Shown here piece by piece: positions 1-11,521 of a stretch of DNA of 64,000 bases (the stretch's first letter is position 1; the number at the start of each line of letters is the position of its first letter). This DNA is from Salvia splendens (Eukaryota > Streptophyta > Magnoliopsida > Lamiales > Lamiaceae). Position numbers and translations under genes: made by a program. The DNA lies in NCBI RefSeq assembly GCF_004379255.2, contig NC_056036.1, positions 3,596,001-3,660,000 of the forward strand, in the 5' to 3' direction. Under the pieces are notes generated by a model. That model was not told the origin of the DNA. It searched no databases and saw only the letters and a program-made list of their open reading frames with translations.

Positions 1-711
1 CAAACGCATCGAGGTCGTGCCGGCCACTCACGTCCGCAGAGATCATGCGGCAACAGATAAAGGTGACGGAGCAGAGCGACAATCGACTCCGGAAAACTCT
101 CATGAGGACTTTAGTTGGCCAAGTAGGTATTTGACCATAACCGTTTAAAATCACCAACTCTGGTTAATATTGGTCAAAGCAAATTGCATGGAAAAATATA
201 AAATTTGGTGCTGCAACTTTAAAAACATCCATAAAATTTGGTGAAATTTTGTTCATTCTGTAACTTCAAAATTCATCAGTAAAACTATAAAATTGATCTC
301 ATATCAAACAACGCTAGTGTCAATGTAATACATTGATGATGTATTTCAACGAAGCAAGACCGTTTTGTTTATTAATAGACAATGTCACTTAATTCATTAA
401 CGGTGACGTCTACGTATGTATTCAGATGGGGCGGCGGGCAGAGACGATCATCCTCCCGTTGGAGCTGCTCCGCCACCTAAAGCCATCGGAATTTAGCGAC
501 ACAGTCCGAGTACCACATGTGGCAACAACGGCAGCTGAAAATCCTAGAGGCCGGACTACTTCTCCACCCATCCATCCCTCTAGACAAAATGGACGCATTC
601 GCCATCAAGTTCAAAGAGATTCTCGACTCCTCCGACCAGAAAGCCATCGACACCGGAAAAAACTCTGCCACCATGCGAGCCCTCTGCAACTGCGTGGTGT
701 CGCTGGCCTGG

Positions 712-789
712 CACAGCCCCGACGGTGGCAGCACAGATTTCTGCCACTGGCGCAGCCCCAACGGTGGCAGCACAGATGTCTGCCACTGG
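712..789 (+). repeat. In-frame 39-bp tandem duplication in the DUF810 pseudogene
   Basis: Two adjacent 39-bp copies (712-750 and 751-789) repeat the segment encoding a GGSTD(F/V)CHW motif. Related proteins, as I remember them, carry this motif once. The unit length keeps the frame, so it is an in-frame insertion added to the other lesions. Confidence 0.85.
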
Positions 790-1694
790 GCCAACGGCTA
801 CCCTCTCAACGTCCACATCTACGCAGCCCTCCTCGCCTCCATCTTCGACTCCAAGGAGGAGACCATGGTGCTTGATCAAGTCGATGAGTTGATCTAGCTG
901 ATGAAGAAAACATGGTCCACTTTGGGAATCAACAGATCCATCCACAACCTCTGCTTCACTTGGGTTCTTTTCGAGCAATTCGTGGCGACTGGGCAAGTCG
1001 AGCCGGACCTCCTTGCCACATCCTTCGCCATGCTCACCGAGGTTGCTAGCGATGCTAAGAAATCTGATCGAGATTCTTACTATCTCAAGATGCTGGCGCG
1101 AGGTCTGAATTCGATGAAGACGTGGACTGAGGCAAGGTTGCTTAATTATCACCACAATTTTAATAGAGAAACTGTTGGATTAATGGAGAATATACTTCCT
1201 TTGCTCTTCTCCGTTACCAAGATCTTGGAAGAGGATGTGCCGGCCTACGTCGCTTCTAGCCAGGAAAGGGGTGATAATGGCGATGAATCGTCTGGAAATC
1301 GAGTCCATTATTACATCCGATCGTCCCTCTAGATCACATTTAATAAGGTTTGCATGAATACTCCTTCTATACCATAATATGTGTCTCACTTCTATACTCC
1401 TTCTATACTCCTTCTATACCATAATATTCCATGTCCCTTATTAAATGGTATCTTATTTTTACTTTTACTAGTTTTGGTAAATTTATGATATTAACTTGTT
1501 TCACTTATATTTTATTATAAAATTAATATATAGAAGCACTTATATTTTATTATAAAATTAATATATAGAAGTAGGACTCATGGCTATTAATTTTTCTATT
1601 AATTAGTTAAAATCCAAGCCTAATATTCTAATCTAGTTCATATCTTTTAAGATAAAGACGCGTCGGGGTTGATAAGGGACGGCAAGTGCAGGAG

Positions 1695-1817
1695 GCAAGC
1701 GAGCTGCTAATGAAGCTAGCTCGGAAAACGGAAGAGCTGGCAATGAAGGAGAAGGACATTTTCAGCAAGCGAGCTGCTAATGAAGCTAGCTCGGAAAACG
1801 GAAGAGCTGGCAATGAA
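1695..1817 (+). repeat. 70-bp-period tandem duplication disrupting the DUF810 pseudogene
   Basis: The segment starting GCAAGCGAGCTGCTAATGAA occurs at 1695 and again at 1765. Because 70 is not a multiple of three, the duplication shifts the frame and replaces the residues expected before HPIAAGVAAV. Confidence 0.9.
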
Positions 1818-3818
1818 AGAGATGGCACCCCATCGCCGCCGGAGTTGCAGCCGTGACGCTGCACAACTGCTACGGAGGTTTGTTGAAGCAATTTTTGGCG
1901 GGAAAATCGCCGATGTTGAATGATATCGTGATTGTTCTGCAGATGGCCGGGAAGCTTGAGAAGAGCCTGGTGCAGCTGGTGGTGGAGGATTCCGTCAGAG
2001 TGCGAGGACGGCGGAAAGGCCATTGTAAGGGAGATGGTTCCTTACGAAGTCGAGACCATTATGCACAAACAGCTGAAGCAATGGAGCCAAGATAGATTGT
2101 CGAAAGGGAAGGAGAATCTCTTGAGAGCGAAGCAAACTGAAGTAATTAAACCGATCAAGATCATAATCTAGTATATACTACTATCTTGGAGTAGTTGAAT
2201 GTTAATTTTCATTGATGGGATATTTGCAGACATGGAATCCCAAGTCAAAACACGAACCCCACGCTTATTCAGCTGTAGAGGTGATCTCGTTCGCGAAGGA
2301 AGCCATTGAGAATTTCTTCGACATTCCCATCCCCATAACTGAGAGCTCGTTCCATTATCTCATCGACGGGGTGCAGAACATCTTCCGTGAATACATCACT
2401 TTCGTTGCCTCGTGCGGTAAGAAACATCTCAAGACCTAAAATGAACTACGCCAAACTACTTGTGTTCATCTTTTTTATGGAATCTCATGTTTCCTCTACT
2501 GATAATAGAGTTTTTAGATGAATTTTTATATTTTCTAGTATGTTAATAAGTTAGCCTTTTGGAATGAATCTTCTTAGTTTTCTTTGCTAATATATTAGTC
2601 TTTTGTGACGAATTCTCATATTTGGTCTATAACACGGAACTCTGCAGGAACGAAGCAAAACTACATACCCACACTTCCTCCGTTAACACGGTGTAGCTGC
2701 GACTCGAAGTTTGTGAAGCTCTGGAAAAGGGCTGCATGCAGCGTCGGAGTAGAGGATCTCAACCAGATCCTCTCTGGCGACGGCGGCAACCATCTCCAGC
2801 CAACGACGAGCCGCGGAACACAACGTCTCTACATAAGGCTAAACACATTGCACTACCTCGTCGCCCAGCTGCAAACATTGGACAAATCAGTCTCCATGTC
2901 ACCCAAAGTTCTCCCAAACAAAAGCCTCTCCAAGAGAAAATCCCCATCCACCTCATCCCACTTCCAAACCAGTCTATCCACATTACAGCTCGCCTGCCGG
3001 CACGTCTCGGAGGTGGCCGCGTACCGCCTCATATTCCTCGAACTCTGTCCTCTATGGCAGCCTCTACATCGGGGGCGTAGGCAACACACGCATCAACCCG
3101 GCCCTGAGAGTCCTCAAGCAGAACCTCACCCTCCTTTGCGCCATAGTCACCGAAAGAGCTCAGCCTACGGCGCTCAAGGAAGTGATGAAGGCCTGCTTCG
3201 AGTCATTTCTCATGGTGCTTCTAGCCGGCGGAAACAACAGGATGTTCTGCCGGCTAGATCACCCTGCAATTGAGGAGGACTTTGACCTCCTCAAGTCGTT
3301 ATTCTGCACGATCGGAGAGGGTCTGATCGTGGAGGACGTTGTCGAGAAGGAGTCTGAGGTGGTGCAGGGGGTGGTTGCCCTCATGGGGCATCCGACAGAG
3401 CAGTTAGTCGAGGATTTCAGTAGCGTTGCTACTGAAACCTGTGGACTAGGCGGCGTTGGGTAGAAGATCCCCATGCCGCCTACCACTAGAAAGTGGAACC
3501 ACTCGGATCCCAACACCATATTGAGGGTGCTTTGTGCTAGGAAAGATCGAGCTGCTACTCATTTCCTCAAGAAAACATTTCACTTAGCTAAGAGAGGGAC
3601 TGGCATTGGGATTATTTGAAATATTTCTTTTCACTTTTTTTTTCTTCAATTCATAAACACCACAAATCTAGTTAGAGTGCCGAATGTAAATAAATTTGCT
3701 TTATTCTATACTTTTCATGTACTTTTGTAGTTGTATGTCGAGAAAAAAGATAGAGGTTGGTAGAATTTTGTTTCTTTGTTTACTTTTTTATTTGTCTCAA
3801 TTATAAAGTGTAACAACA

Positions 3819-6800
3819 CTAATCTGAAACATGTTGTCTTGATCCCTCGAGTTCTTGCGTAAGCACGCTCATGGAATCCGAGACCTCTGCCTTGTATACG
3901 TAATACCTGACGACAAGGAGGAAGAAACCAAAGTTGACGAGGTTCAAGATGGCGAAAAACGCGTAGTAGTAATCAAGATGCGACGCATTGAGGTTATTCC
4001 TTATCCACCCTTGATGGTTATCACCTCCAGTGATCCTGGTGACAGTCGAGAGCAGGAAACTGCTGAGAAAGTTTCCTGCTCCCAGGCTGGTAGTGGAGTA
4101 TGAAGTCCCGAGGCTCTTCATGCTCTCTGGCGCCTGGTCATAGAAGAACTCAATCTTGGCAACCTCCAAAAACGCGTCCGCAGTTCCCATCAGCACGAAC
4201 TGCGGTAGCAACACAAAGATCGACAACGGGACCTGATTCCCATTCTCGACCAGGCCGTTCGCCCTGGCAACCTGTAGCCTGTGCCTTTCGGTCAAGGAGG
4301 CAACGACCATGATGACGATGTGGAAGACCATGCCGATGCCCATCCGCTGGAGGAGGGTGATGCCTCTAGGGTTGTTGGTCCATTTCCGGATGAGCTTCAT
4401 GAAGAAACGGTCATAGAGGACGACGGAGATGAGCATCGAGAGGGTCACGAATCCGGCTAGGCTGGCCGGAGGGATGACGAAGGTGCCGATGTTTCGCTCG
4501 AGGGTTGTGCCCTGCTTGATGAAGAGGGTGCCTATTTGAGCTATCATTGTGCTTGGCACTATTGTGGCTATCAAGATTGGAATCATTCTTAGCATTTGTT
4601 TGGTTTCTTCTACTTGAGTCACGGGGCATAGCAGCCAGGGGCTGGTTGAGTTGCTTTTGACACATGCTTTGTTAAGAAATCTGCATCAATTCACCAAAGA
4701 AAATTATGAGTGGTGGAGAAAAGAATTATGCCACCATACATATGACTATTTTGTTACAAAGTGTACACAAAAGCAAATTGGTGAATTGCGCCTAATAAGT
4801 ACTATAAGTGATTTCTTTTAAATCTAGTCCTTTACACAAACCAAATTTGGTCAAATTCGCCCACAACTCTAAAAAATAAACCGTAAAATCATGAATTTTA
4901 ATGGTTTCTTAATTTTTTCACGGGATCTAATTCGATTGAAATTGTATTTAATGTGGCATTCGAAAAATTTTCTAAGATAAGACCGCCTATGAATTTCATC
5001 ATTTTTCTCAAAACACATCACAAATAACTTAATAATGTCATCAATTTGAATGCGACAAGTCATTAACGTATTACAAATAAGAAATTAGAATATTTCTTCA
5101 TTGAAAATTTGGAAAAAATGTTAAAATTCATAGTTTAAGTTTGATATCGTAAAGTTGCAGGACGGACCGAGACTTGACCAAAATTTATGATTTTTCCGAA
5201 TATTTGTCCTTTATAAACACTAACCTCAAAGTGGGGGTGGAATCAATCCTGTATTTTCCTTTCTTAGCATAAACCTCCAAATCAAGCTCAAACAACTCCT
5301 TAGGATCGGCCGGGACGGGCAGGCTCCAGTTTCTAAGGGCAGCCACAATGACCCTTGCCATCCTCGTGAAAGGGCTGCCCGCGGGTACTTTGTGCCTATA
5401 GAAGGGCGTTCCCGCCAAAAATATGAGAATCGAAATAGTAAGCCCAATAGTGGGGAGCCCATAACCGAGAGTCCAGCCCACGTTGTCTTGGATGTAAACC
5501 AGCACCGTGTTAGCAAACAGTGTCCCAAAAAATATGCTAAACATCCACCAGTTGAAGAAGGACAACTTCTGGGCCTTCTCCTTCGGCTCGAACTCGTCGA
5601 ACTGGTCAGCGCCGATCGTCGATATGTTGGGCTTCGTGCCGCCGGTGCCCAGCGCCAGTGTGTATAGGGCCCCAAAGAAAACGCCTAGTTGGAGTGTAGT
5701 GGGCTTTTTGCAGTTCAGCCCACTTGGATCCGAACATGGGCTGGGCTTTAGTGGATTGATTGATACTGATAGAGTTAGGAGGGACATCCCCTGTTATTAA
5801 GGGTAATTAGATTTGATTAATTCAAACAATCATATTACAAAATGAATTGATTTGTACAATTGATAATTAGCACTAATAATTACTGTTTTGAAAGACTAAT
5901 GAATTCTGAGACCATAAGATCTAATAACAAACCAACCAAAGAAAAAGGGAAACGAATCTTAGTTCCTTTTTAAGGAATCTTAACTCTTTACCTAATATGT
6001 ACTATTAAAAACTATTTGAAGAAAGATTAAAGCTACTTGGCTGTCATGATAGGAACATATTCGTAACTTAATGATAAAATAATTAGATGATGTTAAATGC
6101 TAGACAAAAAAAAACTTAATTGAAAGACTAGAAATTTAATGTCGACCATAATATATTATGACCAAATAGCACTACTCTATAAATACTGAAAAGTTTTGTG
6201 AAGTATTATGGCCATGAATTTGTGGACGGATCTAGTTGAAAATGCTATTGTTTTGGTAAAATGCATAATGATATTATTGTTCAATTAGCCTAAAAGTAAT
6301 TCATTTATTGCTGATGATTATATACATTGATAATAAAAAACAGTTTGACCATTTTTTTATACCTAAAAGTATTTCATAATTAGGTTAAAGAAACCTCATT
6401 TGTTAAATCTATTACTACTATTTTTGTTAGGTTTAGATTGTTAAATCTAAAAGTATTTTCATTCATTCGCCCTATTTTTTTTTATCAATAGAGTGATTTT
6501 TTTAAAGATTAATATACAATAATATGGTTAATTAATTAGACTGTGTGGATTGCATGAGAGAAATACTAGTTTTCATATAAGCACCACAATTTGTGAGTGA
6601 CTATCTTTAACTAAATGAAGACTGAGGACAGATGAGATATCTAACTAGTAGTATTAAATTTATGTGACTATTACAGCTGCTGCATAAATATGATTGGTAG
6701 AGCAAATTATTGCACCAAAAATTGAATCTATTAATTTTTCAGCAACTCACATTGAAAAATAAATTCGAGATACCTAATTGTTGACTTGACTCCAAAACCA

Positions 6801-8655
6801 ACTTGCTTATTTTTCTAATTAAATATCATACTCGAAAACTGCACTTGACTTGGAAAAATGAAGTCCTTCACACTTGACAATACAATAAGATAGTAGTAAT
6901 GAATTAGCAAAATGACACAAAATGTGTAATTGTAGCAAGTAAACATACCGAAAGGTAAATTCCAGATGCAATGAGGAAAGTCGAGTAACGACCCAAGAGT
7001 GCGTCGGCAATGTATGCACCCAAGACCGGAGTCATCCAAATGGTTCCGACCCAATTGGTCACATTGTTGGCTGACTCAACTGTGTCTTGATGCAATTTCT
7101 TGGTCAAGTATATGAACATATTTGTGGATATACCATAGTAGGCCATACGCTCAAACACTTCGTATACTGCATCTCAGCAAATAACCCTTTATTTAAATTT
7201 TATTTTAATTTTAAAATATGCATTTTGATCAATTTTTATAGATATTATTAACCCTTAAATATATATATATTATGTCCATTTGGTGTGTATCTGTTTTATT
7301 CATAATTGCCTATTCCCTGTTGGTTGGGAGACTTATAAATAGTTATTAATTATTGGTAGGTAGGTTTATACCACTTATTATTATCCAATTAATGATCATA
7401 AAAGAGATCATGTAAAGATGGAGTAGATCTTACTGCCAATTAATTGACCTATCAAAGGATCTGTTTTTCTATATAATTGCCTGTTGGTTAGGAGGCTTAT
7501 AAATAGTTATAAATCATAGGCCGATTTGTAGTACAACTTATTATTGGTCAATTAATTATCACAAAAAAAGCTCATGTAAAGATGCACACCTTGTGCCAAT
7601 TAATTGACCGATCAAAGGGTCTGATTTAGACGTATCTTATAACCTTTTATTGATAAAGCAAAACATGATTTAGTTTCTTGTCGATTTCATTTAGCAATAA
7701 AAATGCAATGACATGTCTAACTTAACTTGTGGAACTTCAAGTTATATATATGTATAAATATTTAAATATTCATGGTGGGCACAAGTCAAATAAAATAGCT
7801 GAAAAATTGACGATACTTCAGCACACACGATCTTTAAGTTAATAGTACTACTATATCACCTTTTAGTGTCTTCCCATATATCACTATCAATTTCATCTTC
7901 CTTTTGTTTAAACATTATTGATTAGGATTTATTTTAAGCAAGTATGATTTATTTTTATATATTTTAGTACTACTATTTATTTATTTTTCAAATGTCTTGG
8001 TAATTGGTTACTCCATAACTAGGATATATATGAAACTTTTAAGCATATTATTAAACCTCAATATTTATTAGGTAACAGTGAAACGAGATTCATATCAGTG
8101 AACAAATCAGAATAGAAAAAAGAGAATTCTATTTTTGCACGAACTACTAATTAAAATTAATACCGAAACACTTAAAAAATCAAACAATGGTCCAGAATAG
8201 GGAAATTAGTGGTCTATTAAAAGAATCCAAAACTTAGTAGAAATAAATGGTCGAGGAAAGGAGTTCTATCAAAAAGATGAAACCTTTTGACACATCTTAA
8301 AATGGTGGAAATAACCATAATCCATTTAAATTTCACGAAAATATGTATAGTCTCATCCATTTAAGTATATTCCATTTATAAATTGGAGATTAGCCAAATT
8401 ATAGTGAAGTTCCATCTCCAAACTGACTCACTAAGCGCTTTTACTACGTGTTTTCAACAAGAGACAACTCAAACTCACATGTGAATATCTTTAACAACTT
8501 CATACGGGAGTAAGAAACGAGATAGAATATACGCAAGGATTACCGACGACGAAGAAACAAGCAGTCCATCCACCCCTCTTTGATCTAAGAACAGGATTTC
8601 CTTTAAGATCAACTGTTCCATCTTCTGTGTATCCATTGCCCTTTTCTTCCTCCAT
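3819..8655 (-). CDS. NRT1/PTR FAMILY (NPF) transporter, NPF5.2/PTR3-like
   Basis: Proton-coupled transporter of the plant NPF (major facilitator) family. The closest match I recognise is NPF5.2 (PTR3), a peptide-transporter-type member. Four exons on the minus strand: 8655-8544, 7166-6949, 5790-5225 and 4680-3819. All introns are GT-AG and they splice to 585 aa. Family marks: the ExxER proton-coupling motif (EVFERMAYYG, residues about 40-49), TKPNISTIGADQFD in the central part, and a C-terminal block with QAPESMKSLGTSYS followed by a cytosolic tail. About twelve membrane segments are expected for the family. The start MEEEKGNGYTEDG gives a normal short cytosolic N-terminus. Intron 1 (7167-8543) holds an internal duplication. 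Substrate cannot be read from sequence. It lies tail-to-tail with the DUF810 pseudogene. Confidence 0.93.
7304..7625. repeat. Diverged tandem duplication (about 165 bp) inside NPF intron 1
   Basis: Two consecutive segments share an ordered series of words: a TTGCCT..TGTTGGTT start, CTTATAAATAGTTAT, ATCATGTAAAGATG / CTCATGTAAAGATG and GCCAATTAATTGACC. Copies start near 7304 and near 7472. They differ at many sites, so the duplication is not recent. Confidence 0.75.
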
Positions 8656-10590
8656 TTTTCAACCTCACTTTTGCTCTCTATTTTCCTTCTTCACAAATGT
8701 GTATGAAACCTTCGTGGCTATGACCCTTTTATTGGCTTCTACTACTCCTACTGACAACTGACAATATATCTATTTTCTACGTTAGTTAGTACTACTATAA
8801 GACAACAATTTTATTGGAGCTAAAGCAGCTTTTATTGAATAAAAATTGAGACTTTCTCAAAATTGAAAATAAAATAAATACTTTGAAAATTAGGATATTG
8901 GACTTGTGGGGGCAAAACAAATTTATATATATATTTCAATTAAGACTTAGTTGCGTTCCATGCCATCCATGTCTTTGACTATCAGACTGATATTAGTCAT
9001 TTTCCATCCTAGATATTTTTTACTTATATTATTATCAAAAATATGTGCTGCAACCTGCTGTCCCTTTATTTTTAGTGTTTTTTGGATGAGAATCTTCTTT
9101 TAAAAATTAAAATAGTAAGTATCTTATTTTTAAAATTGAAGCCAAATATTTTGTCTGACTTTTCCGAGTAACGACGTGGAAATAATTTGCATCTTACTTT
9201 TCAATTTTATTTTTCGACAAAAGCATCTTATAATTTGGTTAGTGTGAGTAATGGATCGAAATTTGACTTAATCGACTAGGACACCACCTAAAATTAACCA
9301 TCTTCTTCTTTTTTTTTGCAGGTTTAATTATTTTTTTTGTATTTAAACTCGTGTCGATCTACTATTACGAGATTTGAAAAATATTATAGTGCTATATATT
9401 AAATAATTTCTATACAAATTAGAAGTCAATCCTTATCCAAATAATACCAAATTGTATTTACCAAGAAAGAAGGATCTATCGTCTTCGGGGTTACTACTTA
9501 CTGCACAATTTTAATCATTATCTTCATTTATTTCACTTTTTCATATATAGCTGCAAAAAAACAAAATTTAATTGGAAATTAGGGCATTAGTTTACCATCC
9601 CATATCCATCCACTTTTAAAAACTTGCGTCCTTTTCTCATTCTTTGGTTATCCATTAATAATTCACAATTATGTATATACTGGATATTCTAATTAAATAT
9701 GTATATACCATAGGTCAACGACCTATATATGTAGAGTTTTAATTTTTTTAACAAATTGAAATAAAGTTTGATATGATTATACGATTAAAGTCCGGCTTAG
9801 GCGGTGCCAAATTGCCAATCTCAATCACTCCAAATGTAAGAGTGTTGATTCTATAAAAGTAAGGATGTACACACATTGTTATTGTTACGTATCTCAATTA
9901 TCATATTTCACCACATTTCACAATTCAATAAAAAAAATCACAACCACAAAATATCGATTAGGACTAGATATATTGGGCACCTACTAGTGGAAAGAAAAAA
10001 CTCACCACTTGTGTCACGCTAGCAAAAAAACAATTTTGAAAAACCTTTTTTTCCATGCCATAGTAGTACAATCTTAACCATACTATTTTGTGGGTCTCAC
10101 TTGTTAGTACTTTTTCAACCTAGCTACATATATATACATATAAATTTTTTAATCAATTTATATATAATTAAATTAATAAATAAGAAAGTTAAGGAAACCT
10201 CCAAAGGTCGAGTTGACTGAAAGTCGAAAAAAAAACGAAAAGGAAACTATTGGAGCAATTTAATTATAATTGATAAATATTTAGCATATATATATTGACC
10301 TATTGCTTGAAGAAGTTTGGGCATTCAAATATCAAACTACTAGATAATGTAAAGCCAGCCACCCCTTTTCGTAGAAAAGATGGTCAATTTTTTTCCAATA
10401 AAGAAAAAGATCGATAACGATTTGGCCAGATATTATTAAATAGAATATGATATTTCTTGAACAAAAAATCTTCTATCACTTGATTGCAAAGTGCAAACTC
10501 CATAACTATTGACTATTGTGCTGTGCCTTCTTATAAAAAATAAAAAAAAACTAGTAAGTTACTGTTTGGCCAAAAAAAACTATTCTATTA
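8656..10590. other. AT-rich intergenic, upstream of the NPF gene
   Basis: This should hold the promoter of the minus-strand NPF gene. I see long A/T runs and no open frame of interest, RNA gene or clear transposon boundary. Confidence 0.6.
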
Positions 10591-11205
10591 GGGCATCCGC
10601 AGTGGTGCGGATGTCCCGACGGAATTCCCCGCGGAATTACCAAAAACACCTCCTGCCACGTCATACGGACTTCTCATTGTACTGCCACGTCATACGGACT
10701 TCCCACTGCACAGTGGCGGAATTCCCCCGCAGAATTCCCGACGGAATTCCCACATTAAAAAAATCACAACTTCACAAATTAAACAAGTTCCGAAAGTAAA
10801 CAATTTACGTAATTAAAATTTCAACGAAAATAAGAAAAAAATTCTATTAAAATAAGAAAAGTACATTTCACCAAATAAAAAATACATTTCAATAATTAAA
10901 AACTACATCAACGACGACCCCTACGCTGCCACACTTCTTCAATAATATCGTTCTGGAGTCGAACGTGGGCTTTTTTTGGCGCATGTCGGCAAATGCACGG
11001 ACTCGACGCAATAAAAAAAACGAAATAAAGCAGAATTCCGCGCGGAATTCCGCGGGAATCGACGCAATGGCGGAAGTCCCTGCGGAATTCCGCTTAACGC
11101 CGCGGACTTGCGACGTCCTCAGCCCAATTCCGTATCTGTGGCGGGCACGCCTAATGGCAGACGTCCGTGAGAATTCCGCGCGGAAGTCCGCCATTGCGGA
11201 TGCTC
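10591..11205. mobile_element. Non-autonomous PIF/Harbinger-type element (MITE)
   Basis: Terminal inverted repeats GGGCATCCGCAGTGG on the left and CCATTGCGGATGCTC on the right are flanked by the 3-bp target duplication TTA (10588-10590 and 11206-11208), the hallmark of PIF/Harbinger. The subterminal sequence is rich in GGAATTCC / CGCGGAATTCCGCG palindromes. There is no coding capacity. Confidence 0.9.
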
Positions 11206-11521
11206 TTAATCATGAAAATCATTAATCTATGCTATTTCAACTACATATCATGTAAACATTCTCAAAATTTGTGGAAGCATTATGTAAATTTTGCAAATAG
11301 GAAATCTTAGCAAGTATCGATATAGGCTTATAGTAGTAATTAAAGGGCAGTCGCAACCACTTACAACATTTGGCAAGGCCAGAGGCGTAGGCATGGGCAC
11401 GGATCGTACATTGCGTGGGAGTGAGGATTGTGCCACATGCGCGGACTGGTCCAAGCAACATGGAATCGACCAATCTGTGGTATAGGCCTAGCCCGGATTT
11501 GTGGCCTGCGTTGTGAGTGCC

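Larger units (their letters stand above)
1..3619 (+). pseudogene. PATROL1/unc-13-like (DUF810, Munc13-like) pseudogene, 5' part outside window
   Basis: Translated pieces match the plant DUF810 family (PATROL1, a Munc13-like protein that moves a proton ATPase to the plasma membrane) in order and spacing. The first exon ends at 122 (…LMRTLVGQ, then GTAGGT) and the next opens at 426 after TTCAG. Later blocks include a segment ending FTWVLFEQFV, HPIAAGVAAVTLHNCYG, DIPIPITESS and SDPNTILRVL. Lesions seen: a 1-base shift near 490-510; a nonsense TAG at 895-897 in DELIxLMKKTW; a stop at about 1330; a 70-bp duplication at 1695-1817; an extra base near 1998; a shift near 3035 in the FLE-SNSV region; and a TAG near 3461 in GVGxKIPMPP. 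Introns remain, so it is a decayed gene and not a processed copy. The last codon block ends at 3619. Family assignment is strong; which paralogue is unclear. Confidence 0.9.
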
